A DNA stretch of 64,000 bases from JBAVVD01 sp049697115 (GCA_049697115.1 JBAVVD010000035.1:1-64000); one strand, 5' to 3'. Shown: positions 1-9,800, numbered from the stretch's first letter. A program made the numbers and translations. The notes: generated by a model not told the origin, from the sequence alone.

Positions 1-1
1 G

Positions 2-349
2 CTAAAAGTCGCCATTGTACCTAAAGACGTTGAGAAATTGCTCATTACTTCAAATCTCATAGCAATAAGGCTAAGTGAGGATATCTCTCCGGAATTCTTG
101 GTAGCTTATTTGCGAAGCCAAAAAGGACAAAGGGCTTTACTATCAAGGGCTACCTCTTCAATTATGCAGCTGGTTTTCAATGTTTCAGATGTGCAAGATA
201 TAGAGGTTCCTGTTCCGCCGTCATCTTTACAGGAGAAGATAGCTAATATATCTGCTTATGCGAATGAACAATATCATATCAGTTTGGAGACAGCACAAAT
301 ACGAAAAAATATTATTGATCAAGTAATAACAGAACTCTTAAGCAAATAA
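2..349 (+). CDS. Type I restriction specificity (S) subunit-like, 3' end only
   Basis: This frame is open from the window edge, so the gene begins upstream and only about 115 C-terminal residues are seen. The visible part has the layout of the second half of an HsdS target-recognition domain: a stretch on reading the last strands of the TRD (AYLRSQKGQRALL), then the PVPPSSLQEKI element and a long amphipathic helix ending in IIDQVITELLSK. In the family this helix is the spacer that docks on HsdM. Eleven bases separate its stop from the hsdM start, with a good ribosome site (GGAGG) in between, so it is likely the first visible gene of the same operon. With the full hsdS after hsdM, the locus would have two S genes. 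It could also be the tail of another modification enzyme with an S-type C-terminus. Confidence 0.7.
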   Translation, partial: LKVAIVPKDVEKLLITSNLIAIRLSEDISPEFLVAYLRSQKGQRALLSRATSSIMQLVFNVSDVQDIEVPVPPSSLQEKIANISAYANEQYHISLETAQIRKNIIDQVITELLSK

Positions 350-360
350 GGAGGAAAACC

Positions 361-1881
361 GTGGCAAAATTAACCAGTAACGAACTCAATAACCACTTAT
401 GGGAGTCGGCCAATATTCTGCGTGGTTCCATCGATTCCTCAGATTACAAAAGTTATATATTTGGTTTTCTCTTTTTGAAGCGCCTCTCCGATGTATTTGA
501 AGAAGAAGCCGAAAAGGTTGAGCATAGAGAAATAAAAAGCGGTACCTCTCAGGCTGAATCTAAAAAAATAGCTTGGGAAGATCCGGACGAACACCAATTC
601 TTTGTTCCAAAGCGGGCCCGCTGGTCTGAAATACGGAAAATATCGCAAGGATTAGGCGACGCCATTAATAAAGCCTGCACTGCGCTGGAGAATCAAAATC
701 CCTTGCTTGAAGGCGTGCTCGTTGATATTGATTTTAATACAAATAAACTTGGAGATACAAGGCACCGCGATTCAGTCCTTCTGCGCCTAATCAATCATTT
801 CTCCAAGATTAGTTTGCGTAATTCCGATTTAGAAGAGCCGGACATTCTTGGTCGTGCTTACGAATATCTTATTGAAAAGTTTGCAGATGACGCTGGCAAA
901 AAAGGCGGTGAGTTTTACACGCCACGGAAAGTTGTTCAGCTAATCGTAGAACTCTTGAGACCAAAAGAAGGTATGCGCATTTGCGACCCCACTTGTGGTT
1001 CAGGCGGTATGCTTATTGAGGGTGCCCAATACATAGAAAGGAAGAAAGGGAACCCTCGAAATATATCTCTATTCGGTCAGGAAAAAAATCTTGGTACTTG
1101 GGCAATTTGCAAGATGAACATGCTTCTTCATAACCTGCCTGACGCCAAGATCGCAAAAGGTGATACAGTACGCGATCCCAAATTAGTCAAAGAAGGTGAA
1201 CTCATGCTTTTTGACAGGGTTATCGCCAATCCCCCCTTTAGCTTAAAGGACTGGGGAATCGAGGCAGCAGAGAACGATGGATATGGAAGGTTTCGTTACG
1301 GCCTTCCGCCAAAGGCAAAAGGAGATTATGCCTTTATCCAGCATATGATCGCTACTATTAATGATAGAGGTATGGTCGGGGTTGTTATGCCTCACGGTGT
1401 CCTTTTTAGAGGAGCTTTGGAAGGAAAAATCAGAAAAGCTCTTTTAGAAGAAGATTTCTTTGAGGCGATAATCGGCCTTGCGCCAAATTTGTTTTATGGA
1501 ACGGGTATTCCGGCAACGATCTTAATTTTTAATCGTAATAAACCTAAAGAGCGCAAAGGTAAAATTCTTTTTGTTCATGCCGCTGAATGTTATGAGGCCG
1601 GTAAAAATCAGAATAAACTGCGTAACGAGCATATTGAAAAAATAGTTAAGGCGTTTAATGAACATAAAGAGGTGAAGAGATTTTCCCGTGTTGTCTCATT
1701 AAATGAAATAAGAGAGAATGACTATAACCTAAATATTAGCCGTTATATAGATATAACGAAACCAGAGATTAAGATTGATGTCAAAGATGCACTTGTTAAG
1801 CTAAGGAAACTTGAGCAAGAACGTGATCAGGCAGAGAAAATGATGGATAAGTGTTTAAAGGAATTGGGGTATGAAAAGTAA
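361..1881 (+). CDS. hsdM: Type I restriction-modification DNA methyltransferase (M subunit)
   Basis: Adenine-N6 methyltransferase subunit of a type I restriction-modification complex; together with HsdS it modifies the recognition site and it is needed for cleavage by HsdR. The 506-residue protein has the usual HsdM length. Residues 1-150 form the helical N-terminal domain (HLWESANILRGSID). GGEFYTPRKVV lies at 182-192, the S-adenosylmethionine motif DPTCGSGG at 209-216, and the catalytic NPPF tetrapeptide at 290-293. The C-terminal 40 residues are helical and charged, as expected for the S-subunit contact. The GTG start follows GGAGGAAAACC. Its last 11 bases overlap hsdS, indicating translational coupling. 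The gene looks intact. Confidence 0.96.
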   Translation: MAKLTSNELNNHLWESANILRGSIDSSDYKSYIFGFLFLKRLSDVFEEEAEKVEHREIKSGTSQAESKKIAWEDPDEHQFFVPKRARWSEIRKISQGLGDAINKACTALENQNPLLEGVLVDIDFNTNKLGDTRHRDSVLLRLINHFSKISLRNSDLEEPDILGRAYEYLIEKFADDAGKKGGEFYTPRKVVQLIVELLRPKEGMRICDPTCGSGGMLIEGAQYIERKKGNPRNISLFGQEKNLGTWAICKMNMLLHNLPDAKIAKGDTVRDPKLVKEGELMLFDRVIANPPFSLKDWGIEAAENDGYGRFRYGLPPKAKGDYAFIQHMIATINDRGMVGVVMPHGVLFRGALEGKIRKALLEEDFFEAIIGLAPNLFYGTGIPATILIFNRNKPKERKGKILFVHAAECYEAGKNQNKLRNEHIEKIVKAFNEHKEVKRFSRVVSLNEIRENDYNLNISRYIDITKPEIKIDVKDALVKLRKLEQERDQAEKMMDKCLKELGYEK

Positions 1882-3109
1882 GCAAAAAATCCCTATCGGC
1901 TGGACTCATATCAAATTAGGCGAGTATTTAACTGAGCTTAGCGAACGGAATAGACGTAGTGACAATAATGATATGCCGGTTCTGAGCGTAACGAACAAAC
2001 CAGGTTTTGTTGTATCAGAGGAGTTTTTCGACAGAAAAGTTTTCAGTAGGGATTTGAGTAACTATAAAGTAATTTGTGAAGGACAATTTGCCTATAATCC
2101 TTCAAGGGTGAATGTTGGTTCCATAGCACGGTTAAAGGAATTTGAGAAGGGGCTTCTTAGCCCAATGTATGTTGTATTTGAAGCTAAGGAAGCTCTGGAT
2201 AGTTCTTATTTAGATTACTGGATATCAAGTCAGCGTTTTAGTAATCTCGTAAAAGCAGGTACACAAGGTAGTGTTAGAGACTCTCTTAACTTTTCTTCGC
2301 TATCCGAGTTTTCTTTTAATCTTCCACCTGAAATAGAGCAGAAGAAAATTGTGTCTATTCTTACCTGTGTTGACTCCGTTATCGATAAAACCCAAGACAT
2401 TATCAACCTGACTCAGACTGTCAAAAAAGGCTTAATGCAAGAGTTGTTTACGCGTGGTTTTCCCGGTATACATAATAGGTTTCGTCCCTCGCCTCTGGGA
2501 GTAATTCCTGCTGATTGGAAGATTGTTAGAGTTTCGGATATTGCTACTGTAGATTATGGAATTTCCGAAAGCGTTTCTTTAAATACAAATCCCCAGATTG
2601 GTTGGCCAATATTGACAGGAGCAAATATTAATCTCGAAGGGAAGATTAGCCTCCATAAACTTGTTTATATAGAGCCTCCTAAGGAAGATCGTTTTGTGCT
2701 TAAAAAAGGCGATGTCTTGTTGAACTGGCGTTCGGGTAGCCCATGCCATGTTGGTAAATCTGCTTTATTCGATTTGAATGGACAGTATACTTACGCTTCA
2801 TTTATCTTGCGTATTCGTCCACTCAATGCGAATAGTAGATATCTTCATTTATTGTTTAATTTTATGCGAGAACGCAATATGTTTACAACCAACGTTTCTC
2901 AGCAGGTTAATTTTAAGATGAACGCATCCGTTTTCCGAGAATTAGAAATTCCATTACCTTCCATAAAAGAACAGGGGAAAATAGTCGATGTTATAAATAA
3001 AGTGGAACAAAGACTTTCAGCCGAGATTGACGTTTTAGGATTATTTAAGCGAGAAAGGTCAGCCCTTATGCAGGTCCTTTTGAGCGGCGAAGTGAGGGTG
3101 AAAATATAA
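1871..3109 (+). CDS. hsdS: Type I restriction-modification specificity subunit
   Basis: DNA-recognition subunit that sets the bipartite target of the type I complex. The 412 residues show two target-recognition domains, each opening with the typical W-x-x-x-x-L/V pattern (IPIGWTHIKLGEY near residue 7 and VIPADWKIVRVSDI near 213). Each is followed by a helical spacer with the conserved E-Q-x-K-I-V element (PPEIEQKKIVSIL near 155 and PSIKEQGKIVDVI near 364). The protein appears full length. The start lies inside the end of hsdM. It stops ten bases before the first gene of the CBASS-like cassette, so the cassette probably shares its transcript. Target sequence cannot be read from the protein. 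Confidence 0.93.
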   Translation: MKSKQKIPIGWTHIKLGEYLTELSERNRRSDNNDMPVLSVTNKPGFVVSEEFFDRKVFSRDLSNYKVICEGQFAYNPSRVNVGSIARLKEFEKGLLSPMYVVFEAKEALDSSYLDYWISSQRFSNLVKAGTQGSVRDSLNFSSLSEFSFNLPPEIEQKKIVSILTCVDSVIDKTQDIINLTQTVKKGLMQELFTRGFPGIHNRFRPSPLGVIPADWKIVRVSDIATVDYGISESVSLNTNPQIGWPILTGANINLEGKISLHKLVYIEPPKEDRFVLKKGDVLLNWRSGSPCHVGKSALFDLNGQYTYASFILRIRPLNANSRYLHLLFNFMRERNMFTTNVSQQVNFKMNASVFRELEIPLPSIKEQGKIVDVINKVEQRLSAEIDVLGLFKRERSALMQVLLSGEVRVKI

Positions 3110-3119
3110 GGAGAAAAGA

Positions 3120-4055
3120 TTGGCTTATAACGAACTAACTGAACAATTTCAAGCATTTTTTAAAAATATTAATCCTTCGTCAACTTATGAAAAGATAGCT
3201 TCCAGTGAACATAGAAATGTAATAAAACTTCTAGAAGATCCCAAAGGTCCCAGTGCCGAATTAACTCCAAAATGTTTCTTGCAAGGATCATATAAACAAG
3301 ATACTGCTATTCATACTATAAATGACATAGATATCGTGGCTCTTTGCGGAAATTTAGTCCATCCCGGTAAAGGAGTAAGTAGAAGTTGGTCACGGGATGA
3401 AATTTTTGACACACTTGCTGTGGCCTTATTTATCGATAGCCGATATCGAAATAAAATTAGATACAATAAAAAAAGTATGTGCATTAAAGTTGAACTCGAT
3501 ATTAACGTAGAAATTTTGCCTGCCGTCAAAAAGGCAGATACATTTTCAACAGATATTGAACCTTTCCGTATACATGATCCAGATACGGTGCAGTGGATAG
3601 ATGCATATGCGCGTGAACATCAGAAACTCATAACACAGAAAAATAAGTCAACGAATAATCTATTTAAGCCAATAATAAAAATATTTAAGCATCTTCGAGA
3701 CACATTCTACGGGTCAAATGCCAGAGATGCAATCTCATTTCATATTGAATGTCTTCTCTACAGAGTCCCTAATTCTTTATTTACCAGTTCTATTCCTGAT
3801 ACTATCGAAGAAGTGTTAAGTTGCATTGCTAATTTTTCTCCTTCTCAGGCTTTAAATTCAAATATCTATAACCCTTGTGGCAATAGATTGCTTTTTAGCT
3901 CCAATGAGTGGAATATAACATCGTACGGACAATTTAATGCTCTTGTTACTCAATGGTCAGCCTTAGCAAGAATAGCTAACAGTAAATATAGTTTGGATGA
4001 GGCGATAAATTTTTGGAAAAAATTATTGGGAGACAATTATTTCCCTACGGGGTAA
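3120..4055 (+). CDS. CD-NTase-like nucleotidyltransferase (CBASS cyclase candidate)
   Basis: Pol-beta-fold nucleotidyltransferase, the best candidate for the cyclic-oligonucleotide synthase that would activate the SAVED effector encoded next. The active-site signature is visible: helix-capping GS at residues 56-57 (LQGSYKQDTAIHTINDIDIV), with metal-binding Asp69 and Asp71. The strand expected to give the third acidic residue reads INVEILPAV, so Glu131 sits where Asp is commoner (Asp127 is nearby). About 311 residues is a normal CD-NTase length. The start is TTG at 3120, supported by AGGAG six bases upstream; no better ATG is near. Four bases separate it from the HNH-SAVED gene. It is A+T-rich like the rest of the island. 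The product nucleotide cannot be inferred from sequence. Confidence 0.82.
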   Translation: MAYNELTEQFQAFFKNINPSSTYEKIASSEHRNVIKLLEDPKGPSAELTPKCFLQGSYKQDTAIHTINDIDIVALCGNLVHPGKGVSRSWSRDEIFDTLAVALFIDSRYRNKIRYNKKSMCIKVELDINVEILPAVKKADTFSTDIEPFRIHDPDTVQWIDAYAREHQKLITQKNKSTNNLFKPIIKIFKHLRDTFYGSNARDAISFHIECLLYRVPNSLFTSSIPDTIEEVLSCIANFSPSQALNSNIYNPCGNRLLFSSNEWNITSYGQFNALVTQWSALARIANSKYSLDEAINFWKKLLGDNYFPTG

Positions 4056-4059
4056 AAGC

Positions 4060-5193
4060 ATGAGCAAGAACAAAAGACGTTCAATTCCGCCCAAAACTGT
4101 TCTTAAACTTTGGGCATTAGCGGCTGGGCGTTGTGAATTTTTAGGTTGTAATAAACCCTTATGGAGGGATGAGCTTACTTGGCATGAGGCCGATTTCTCC
4201 CATATAGCGCATATAATTTCGGCTTCTCCAAAAGGCCCACGCGGACACAAGAAACTATCGAAAAGATTGGCTCAAGATTTTTCCAACCTTATGCTGGTTT
4301 GCTTAAAGCACCATAAGCTCATAGACGACAAAAAATATGTGAAAAAGTATTCAGTCGAACGACTGCGGAGTTATAAACAGGCACACGAGCGGCGAATTCA
4401 CATTCAAACTTCAAAAACAGAAGAGATGAAGAGCGCCATATTAATATTTAAGGCAAAAATAGGCGATAGAATGGTTGAGATACCATTTGAAGATGCAGTA
4501 AAAGCAATTACCCCCAGATTCCCTGCAGATGGCAAGCCTATTCTGATGGACTACACAAATTTTAGTATAACGAACAGAAAGAGTTATTGGTGCCAACTCA
4601 AAGAACAAATTAAGCGAGACGTCGAGCTATATCTAAGGAAACCAAATGATATTAGGCATCTATCAATATTCGCAATTGGCCCAATACCCCTTTTAATGTA
4701 TTTAGGAAAGTGTATAGGTAATATTGTACCAGCAGATCTTTACCAAAGACACCGGGATACACAAAACTGGACTTGGAAGTTTGATAGAAGAGGGAATAAT
4801 TTTAGATACATACTGAGAAGTAGTAACATTAACTCAAGAAATAAAAAAGTAGCTCTTGTCCTTTCTCTAAGCGGTAAAATCCATTCACAAGAAATAAGAA
4901 AGTTAATTAACCAGAACGATCCTTATTATGAAATTACCATAAAAAAGCCTTCTCCTCTATTTTTAAATTCAAAAGATAAGCTTACACAGTTTCAGAAAGT
5001 ATACAGAGTATTGATGACGAAGATTCGAGAACGACATGGTGGAAATTGTCAAATTTATCTCTTTCCAGCGGTACCTGCACCTATAGCAGTATCTTGTGGT
5101 AAAGAACTGTTGCCGAAAGTAGACCCGATAATATCTGTATACGACCGCATAGACGATAAACAGGGCTTTAAATACGCTATAAAACTAAACTAA
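4060..5193 (+). CDS. HNH endonuclease-SAVED effector (Cap5-like)
   Basis: Predicted CBASS effector: SAVED domains bind cyclic di- or trinucleotides, which triggers non-specific DNA cleavage by the fused HNH nuclease and aborts infection. Residues 20-90 carry the HNH/treble-clef fold: Cys25 and Cys30 (GRCEFLGC), the catalytic-His strand SHIAHII at 47-53, DFSNLMLVC with Asn76 and Cys81, and His84/His85. Roughly residues 150-377 match the SAVED layout, including the FAIGPIPLLMYLG segment and a hydrophobic strand before ... SLSGKI. At 377 residues it is the usual size of HNH-SAVED proteins. It lies between two nucleotidyltransferase genes, with 4 and 12 bases of spacing. Self-intoxication is presumably held off by absence of ligand. 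Confidence 0.88.
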   Translation: MSKNKRRSIPPKTVLKLWALAAGRCEFLGCNKPLWRDELTWHEADFSHIAHIISASPKGPRGHKKLSKRLAQDFSNLMLVCLKHHKLIDDKKYVKKYSVERLRSYKQAHERRIHIQTSKTEEMKSAILIFKAKIGDRMVEIPFEDAVKAITPRFPADGKPILMDYTNFSITNRKSYWCQLKEQIKRDVELYLRKPNDIRHLSIFAIGPIPLLMYLGKCIGNIVPADLYQRHRDTQNWTWKFDRRGNNFRYILRSSNINSRNKKVALVLSLSGKIHSQEIRKLINQNDPYYEITIKKPSPLFLNSKDKLTQFQKVYRVLMTKIRERHGGNCQIYLFPAVPAPIAVSCGKELLPKVDPIISVYDRIDDKQGFKYAIKLN

Positions 5194-5205
5194 GGAGGTA
5201 ATCCG

Positions 5206-6090
5206 ATGACTGTAAATGAATTTTTACAAAAGCTATTGAAATCGCAGGCGCTTACTAAGCAGATGCTCGATGATCTTTCAAGCCATCGAGCAGAAGTAGA
5301 GGAAGTTTTACGTGAGAAATTCGGAACAGAGCCCACCATTAGGTATGGAGGGTCAAAAGCAAAAGGTACAATGGTTCAAGAAAGTTATGACCTCGATGTT
5401 GTATGTTACTTTCCTCGCGATTGTGATAGGGATATTGATGAGATCTACAAAGATGTACAAAAGAAATTAAGTGAAAAATATTCAGTAACTCCAAAGAATT
5501 CTGCACTTAGGATTCAGAAGCTTGACACTGATAACGCTACACTAGATTATCACATTGATGTTGTCCCAGGTAGGTTTATTGATGATAAAAAACAAGATAC
5601 TTTTCTTTATGTTTCCCATGGTGATGTCAAAAGGATTAAAACAAATTTAGATACACATATTAAAGTGATATCGCAAAGTGGGTGTTTGGATATTATCAGA
5701 GTGGGGAAACTTTGGAGAGCTCGTAATAGTATTAACCTGAGAACTTTTCTGCTTGAACTGCTCATCATAAAATGTCTGGAAAGCTATAACGCCAAAGATA
5801 ATCTGCAAAGTTCATTCAAAAAGTTTCTCGAGTATCTTAGAGATAGTATTTCAGACGTAAGACTCGAGGATCCTGCCAATACAAATAATGTTGTTTCGGA
5901 TAACTGGTCGGATGGCGAAAGGCAGATTATATCCTCGAAGGCAGAAGAGGCATTAAATATTGTAAATAGCGATTCTGATGATCCAGATAAATGGAGAGAG
6001 ATTTTTAGAGAGCCGAAGTCAGATAAATATCTAGGTGAAACCTCTGTTGTCATAACCAAGAACCGGCTGTCTAAACCATGGTGTGTCTGA
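5206..6090 (+). CDS. Second nucleotidyltransferase of the CBASS-like cassette
   Basis: A second Pol-beta-type nucleotidyltransferase, not closely similar to the one at 3120. It has the complete signature: GGS at residues 48-50, Asp62 and Asp64 (SYDLDVVCYFP), and a third Asp118 in YHIDVVPGRF. The helical C-terminal half (about 150-294) resembles OAS/CD-NTase-like proteins rather than the small MNT antitoxins. It starts with ATG after a near-ideal AAGGAGG site, the strongest in the cassette. It is followed after 18 bases by the E2-like gene. It may be the true cyclase, an accessory enzyme modifying the first one or its product, or the cyclase of a separate NTase-E2 unit joined to the CD-NTase/Cap5 pair. 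Sequence alone does not decide. Confidence 0.8.
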   Translation: MTVNEFLQKLLKSQALTKQMLDDLSSHRAEVEEVLREKFGTEPTIRYGGSKAKGTMVQESYDLDVVCYFPRDCDRDIDEIYKDVQKKLSEKYSVTPKNSALRIQKLDTDNATLDYHIDVVPGRFIDDKKQDTFLYVSHGDVKRIKTNLDTHIKVISQSGCLDIIRVGKLWRARNSINLRTFLLELLIIKCLESYNAKDNLQSSFKKFLEYLRDSISDVRLEDPANTNNVVSDNWSDGERQIISSKAEEALNIVNSDSDDPDKWREIFREPKSDKYLGETSVVITKNRLSKPWCV

Positions 6091-6108
6091 ACTATCATTT
6101 GACTGCGC

Positions 6109-6846
6109 ATGTTTTCAGAAAAGTTGAAGGAAATAACAAGATTATATCCCGGATTAGCCTATACTCAGAATGGAGAAAAAAGGTTATGGAAGGGAACATT
6201 TAAGTTTTGTGCTCTTTATGAGCGTATAGAAGATAAGTTTGTACTAAATCCTTTATCGCATGGTGATGTTGACGATAGGATTATTCAAGATTCTTACGAG
6301 ATAGAGATTGAGTTTTTGTCTGAGCGCTCACACTCGTTTCCTGAAGTGCGCGAAGTTGGTGGGCGAATTCAAAAAATTATTGATAAATTTAACATAACCG
6401 ATCCAAGAGAGCTTCATATTAATAAAAACCAAAATAGTACAATATGTTTATGCCCAAAGCCAGAATTATTTTTAAGATATCCCAACGGTGTAGATTTAGT
6501 AGATTTTTTCAATGCTTTGGTTCTTCCTTATTTCTATGGATTAAGCTACTTTGAAAGACACAAAGAATGGCCAAGAGGTTCTTATGACCATGGAGACGCC
6601 GGGATATTTGAATTTTACTTAGAGCATAGAGACAAAACAACTGTTGATTTAGTAAGAAGTTGCATAGATAGCGTATCCGAGAAGTTATCAAAAGACTATA
6701 TGCAAAAAAAAGGAAATATCAAAGGACATTGGGAATGTATTTGCGGCTCTAAATCAAAAATTCGAGATCGTCACTTTAAGGCTCTCGAAGGTCTTAGATT
6801 ATTGAAGGAAGATATTAGACGGTTGTCTATAAAACTTCCGTTTTAG
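6109..6846 (+). CDS. Bacterial E2 (ubiquitin-conjugating)-like protein with SEC-C-like tail
   Basis: Predicted E2-fold protein of the kind found in short type II CBASS operons, where Cap2-type E2 chemistry conjugates or primes the cyclase. The central segment has the prokaryotic E2 pattern: FPEVREVGGRI at 77-87, His103-x-Asn105, then STICLC, making Cys113 (or Cys115) the likely thioester cysteine. The C-terminus adds a short metal-binding motif, Cys210-x-Cys212-Gly-Ser then His222, which resembles SEC-C motifs. No E1 or JAB protease gene is present in the cassette. There is no obvious ribosome site before the ATG, so translation may depend on the upstream gene. Assignment rests on motif order, not on overall similarity. 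Confidence 0.68.
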   Translation: MFSEKLKEITRLYPGLAYTQNGEKRLWKGTFKFCALYERIEDKFVLNPLSHGDVDDRIIQDSYEIEIEFLSERSHSFPEVREVGGRIQKIIDKFNITDPRELHINKNQNSTICLCPKPELFLRYPNGVDLVDFFNALVLPYFYGLSYFERHKEWPRGSYDHGDAGIFEFYLEHRDKTTVDLVRSCIDSVSEKLSKDYMQKKGNIKGHWECICGSKSKIRDRHFKALEGLRLLKEDIRRLSIKLPF

Positions 6847-6861
6847 AAAAAAGAGGTTTAC

Positions 6862-9800
6862 ATGACCACCCAAGATTGGAACGAAATTCATTTATCTGAA
6901 GAACCAGCAGTTGAGTTATTACAGGCGTTAGGCTACACCTTTGTACCTTCTGAGCAGTTAGAATCTGAACGTGAGAGCCTGAAAGAGGTTATTCTTATTC
7001 CACGTCTTGAAAGGAAGCTCAAAGACATTAACCCTTGGCTTTCAGAAGAAAATCTTACAAAGGCAATCAGGTCCGTTACGAATGTTCCTGCTGCAAGTCT
7101 CGTTGAGGCTAATGAAAAAATTTATACTTCACTTGTTCACGGGATATCACTTGAGCAGGATATCAATGATGGACAGGGCAAAAAAGGCCACGATATATTT
7201 TTTATAGACTTCGAGCATCCCGAGAAGAATGAATACCTTATAACTCGTCAATTTAAAGTTTCTGGCACAAAAGAGAATATTAAATGCGACATCGTTGTAT
7301 TCGTTAATGGAATTCCCATCGTTGTCATCGAATGTAAAAGCCCCACCATACACGAGCCTATCGATAAAGCCATTGAGCAGTTATTCAGATATCAAGAACT
7401 AAAGGATGAATATAAAGATAGAGGTGCGCCAAAGCTGTTTGAGGCTACGCAGATTCTCGTTGCTACGTGTGGCCAGAAAGCAAAGTACGCTACTGTATAT
7501 ACACCTTACAGGCATTATCTGGAATGGAAAGTCTCTTATCCACTTACTCTTGATGAATTGAACGAAAAATATACGAAAGTGCTGGGTAGAACTCCTACCC
7601 CCCAGGATGTCTTTATCTTTGGCTCGCTTTATATCCCCAATTTACTCGATCTAATTCGCAACTTTATAAGTTTTGAGGTCGAGGGTGGAAAAACTGTTAA
7701 AAAGATAGCAAGATATCAACAGTATATAGCAGTTAATAACGCTGTCAGACGGATCCTGGAAGCACATGAAAGAAAAGAACGTGGTGGCGTTATTTGGCAT
7801 ACGCAGGGTTCAGGAAAGTCACTGTCAATGCTGTGGCTTGCTGTAAAGTTAAGAAGATGTATAAAACTTGAGAACCCAACACTGGTGGTAGTTACTGATA
7901 GCATTGATCTTGATAACCAAATTGTGGGAACATTTAGCCGATGCGGCTTTCCCAATCCTATTCAAGCAAAGGGTGTTACGGATTTACGCAATTTGATAAA
8001 GCAAGGAGCCGGTCAGACAATAATGACTACTATCCAGAAATTCCAGGAATTATCAGAAGATAAAGGACATCCTATGTTGTCTAAAGCAGATAATATATTC
8101 ATAATGGTTGACGAAGCTCATCGTACTCAATATAAGAACCTGGCAGCTAATATGAGGCAGGCTTTACCTAATGCTTGTTTCATAGGGTTTACCGGCACTC
8201 CGATTGATAAAAAAGACCGTAGTACTATCCAGATATTTGGGGACTATATTCATACCTATACAATAGAACAGGCGGTTCAAGATGGAGCTACAGTTCCGAT
8301 TTATTATGAGAGCCGGCTTCCCGATGTTCATGTTCAAGGTGAAAATTTAGACATTCTTTTTGATAGATATTTTCAGGATTATTCTGAGAAAGAAAGAGAG
8401 GAAATTAAAAAGAAATATGCCACAGAGGAGATAATTGGTCTTGCATCTACGAGAGTTGAAACTATATGTCTTGACATTATCGATCACTATGAAAAATTTA
8501 TTATGCCTAATAATTTCAAAGCGCAAATTGTTACCCCCAGCCGTGAAGCCGCCGTCATTTATAAAGAGACGTTAGACCGTCTTAATGCTTCACCTTCAGC
8601 TGTTTTAATCTCCGGAAGTAATAACGATCCTCAGCGTCTTAAAAAACATCATAAAACCCAAGCCGAAGAAAAGGAAATCATCCGTAGCTTCAAAGAATAT
8701 TCTGTAGAGAAACTCGCTATTATCGTAGTTTGCGATAAGCTCCTAACCGGCTTTGATGCACCAGTTGAACAGGTTATGTATATTGATAGCCCTCTTAAAG
8801 AGCACACTCTCTTACAGGCGATCGCCCGTGTTAATAGGACTGCTGATAAGAAAGATTATGGGCTTGTAGTTGATTATTGGGGTATATCAAGAGATTTACA
8901 ACAGGCTTTGGGTGTATTTCAAACAATAGATATCGTAGGCGCATTGACTCCTAAAACAGATGAATTGCCACGATTAGAAGCGCGCCATAGGGCAGTTATG
9001 CGCTTTTTTGATAAGGTGGATAAATCTGACCTTGAAGCATGTATCAAAGTATTAGAACCGGAAGATATTCGAGCTGACTTTGACCTTTCGTTTAGGCGTT
9101 TTTCTCAGAGTATGGATATGGTCCTGCCAGATCCAGTAGCCTTACGGTATAGTGCGGATTTAATATGGTTGGGCAAGGTGCGCAACGCTGCACGGGCCCG
9201 CTTCCGCGATTCATCTTTAGATTTATCTGCGTGTGGCGCTAAGGTGCGCCAGCTTATTGAAGAGCATATCCGAACTGATAGTATCCAGAAACTCCTTGAG
9301 CCGGTTTCAATATTTTCTAAGAAATTTGATGAAGTTGTCGCAGCACTTACAACACCAGAGGCAAAGGCAAGTGAAATTGAACATGCTGTTAGACATGAGA
9401 TTCATGTTCGCTTCGAAGAAGACCCCGTTTTCTACCAGTCTTTAAAAGAACGCCTTGAGAAAATCATAGAAGACAGAAAACAAGAGCGCATTAATGCTGC
9501 GGAAGAGCTTAAAAGGCTGAATGCCTTGACTCAGGAGATCCGCACCATTGGGAAGTCTGCTCAGGATTTAGGATTTTCAGAAGCCGAATATGCTTTATAT
9601 AAGATTCTTGCTAATGAATCAGCTCCTAGTAATTCTACCAAGGGTTCAAGGGGTAATGTAGTAAGGGAACCTATGGCGCCATATGGCAATAAGGAACGAG
9701 TGCATAAAGAATTAACTCATACAATAATTAGTGACCTAGAGAAGCTTGCTGTTATCGATTGGTTACATAAAGACGATGTCCAGCGTCAGATGAGAAGACA

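Noticed and set aside
3120..6090. MNT/HEPN-type toxin-antitoxin interpretation of the nucleotidyltransferases
   Set aside because: Both proteins are about 300 residues with OAS/CD-NTase-like layouts and no HEPN gene is adjacent; a SAVED effector lies between them.
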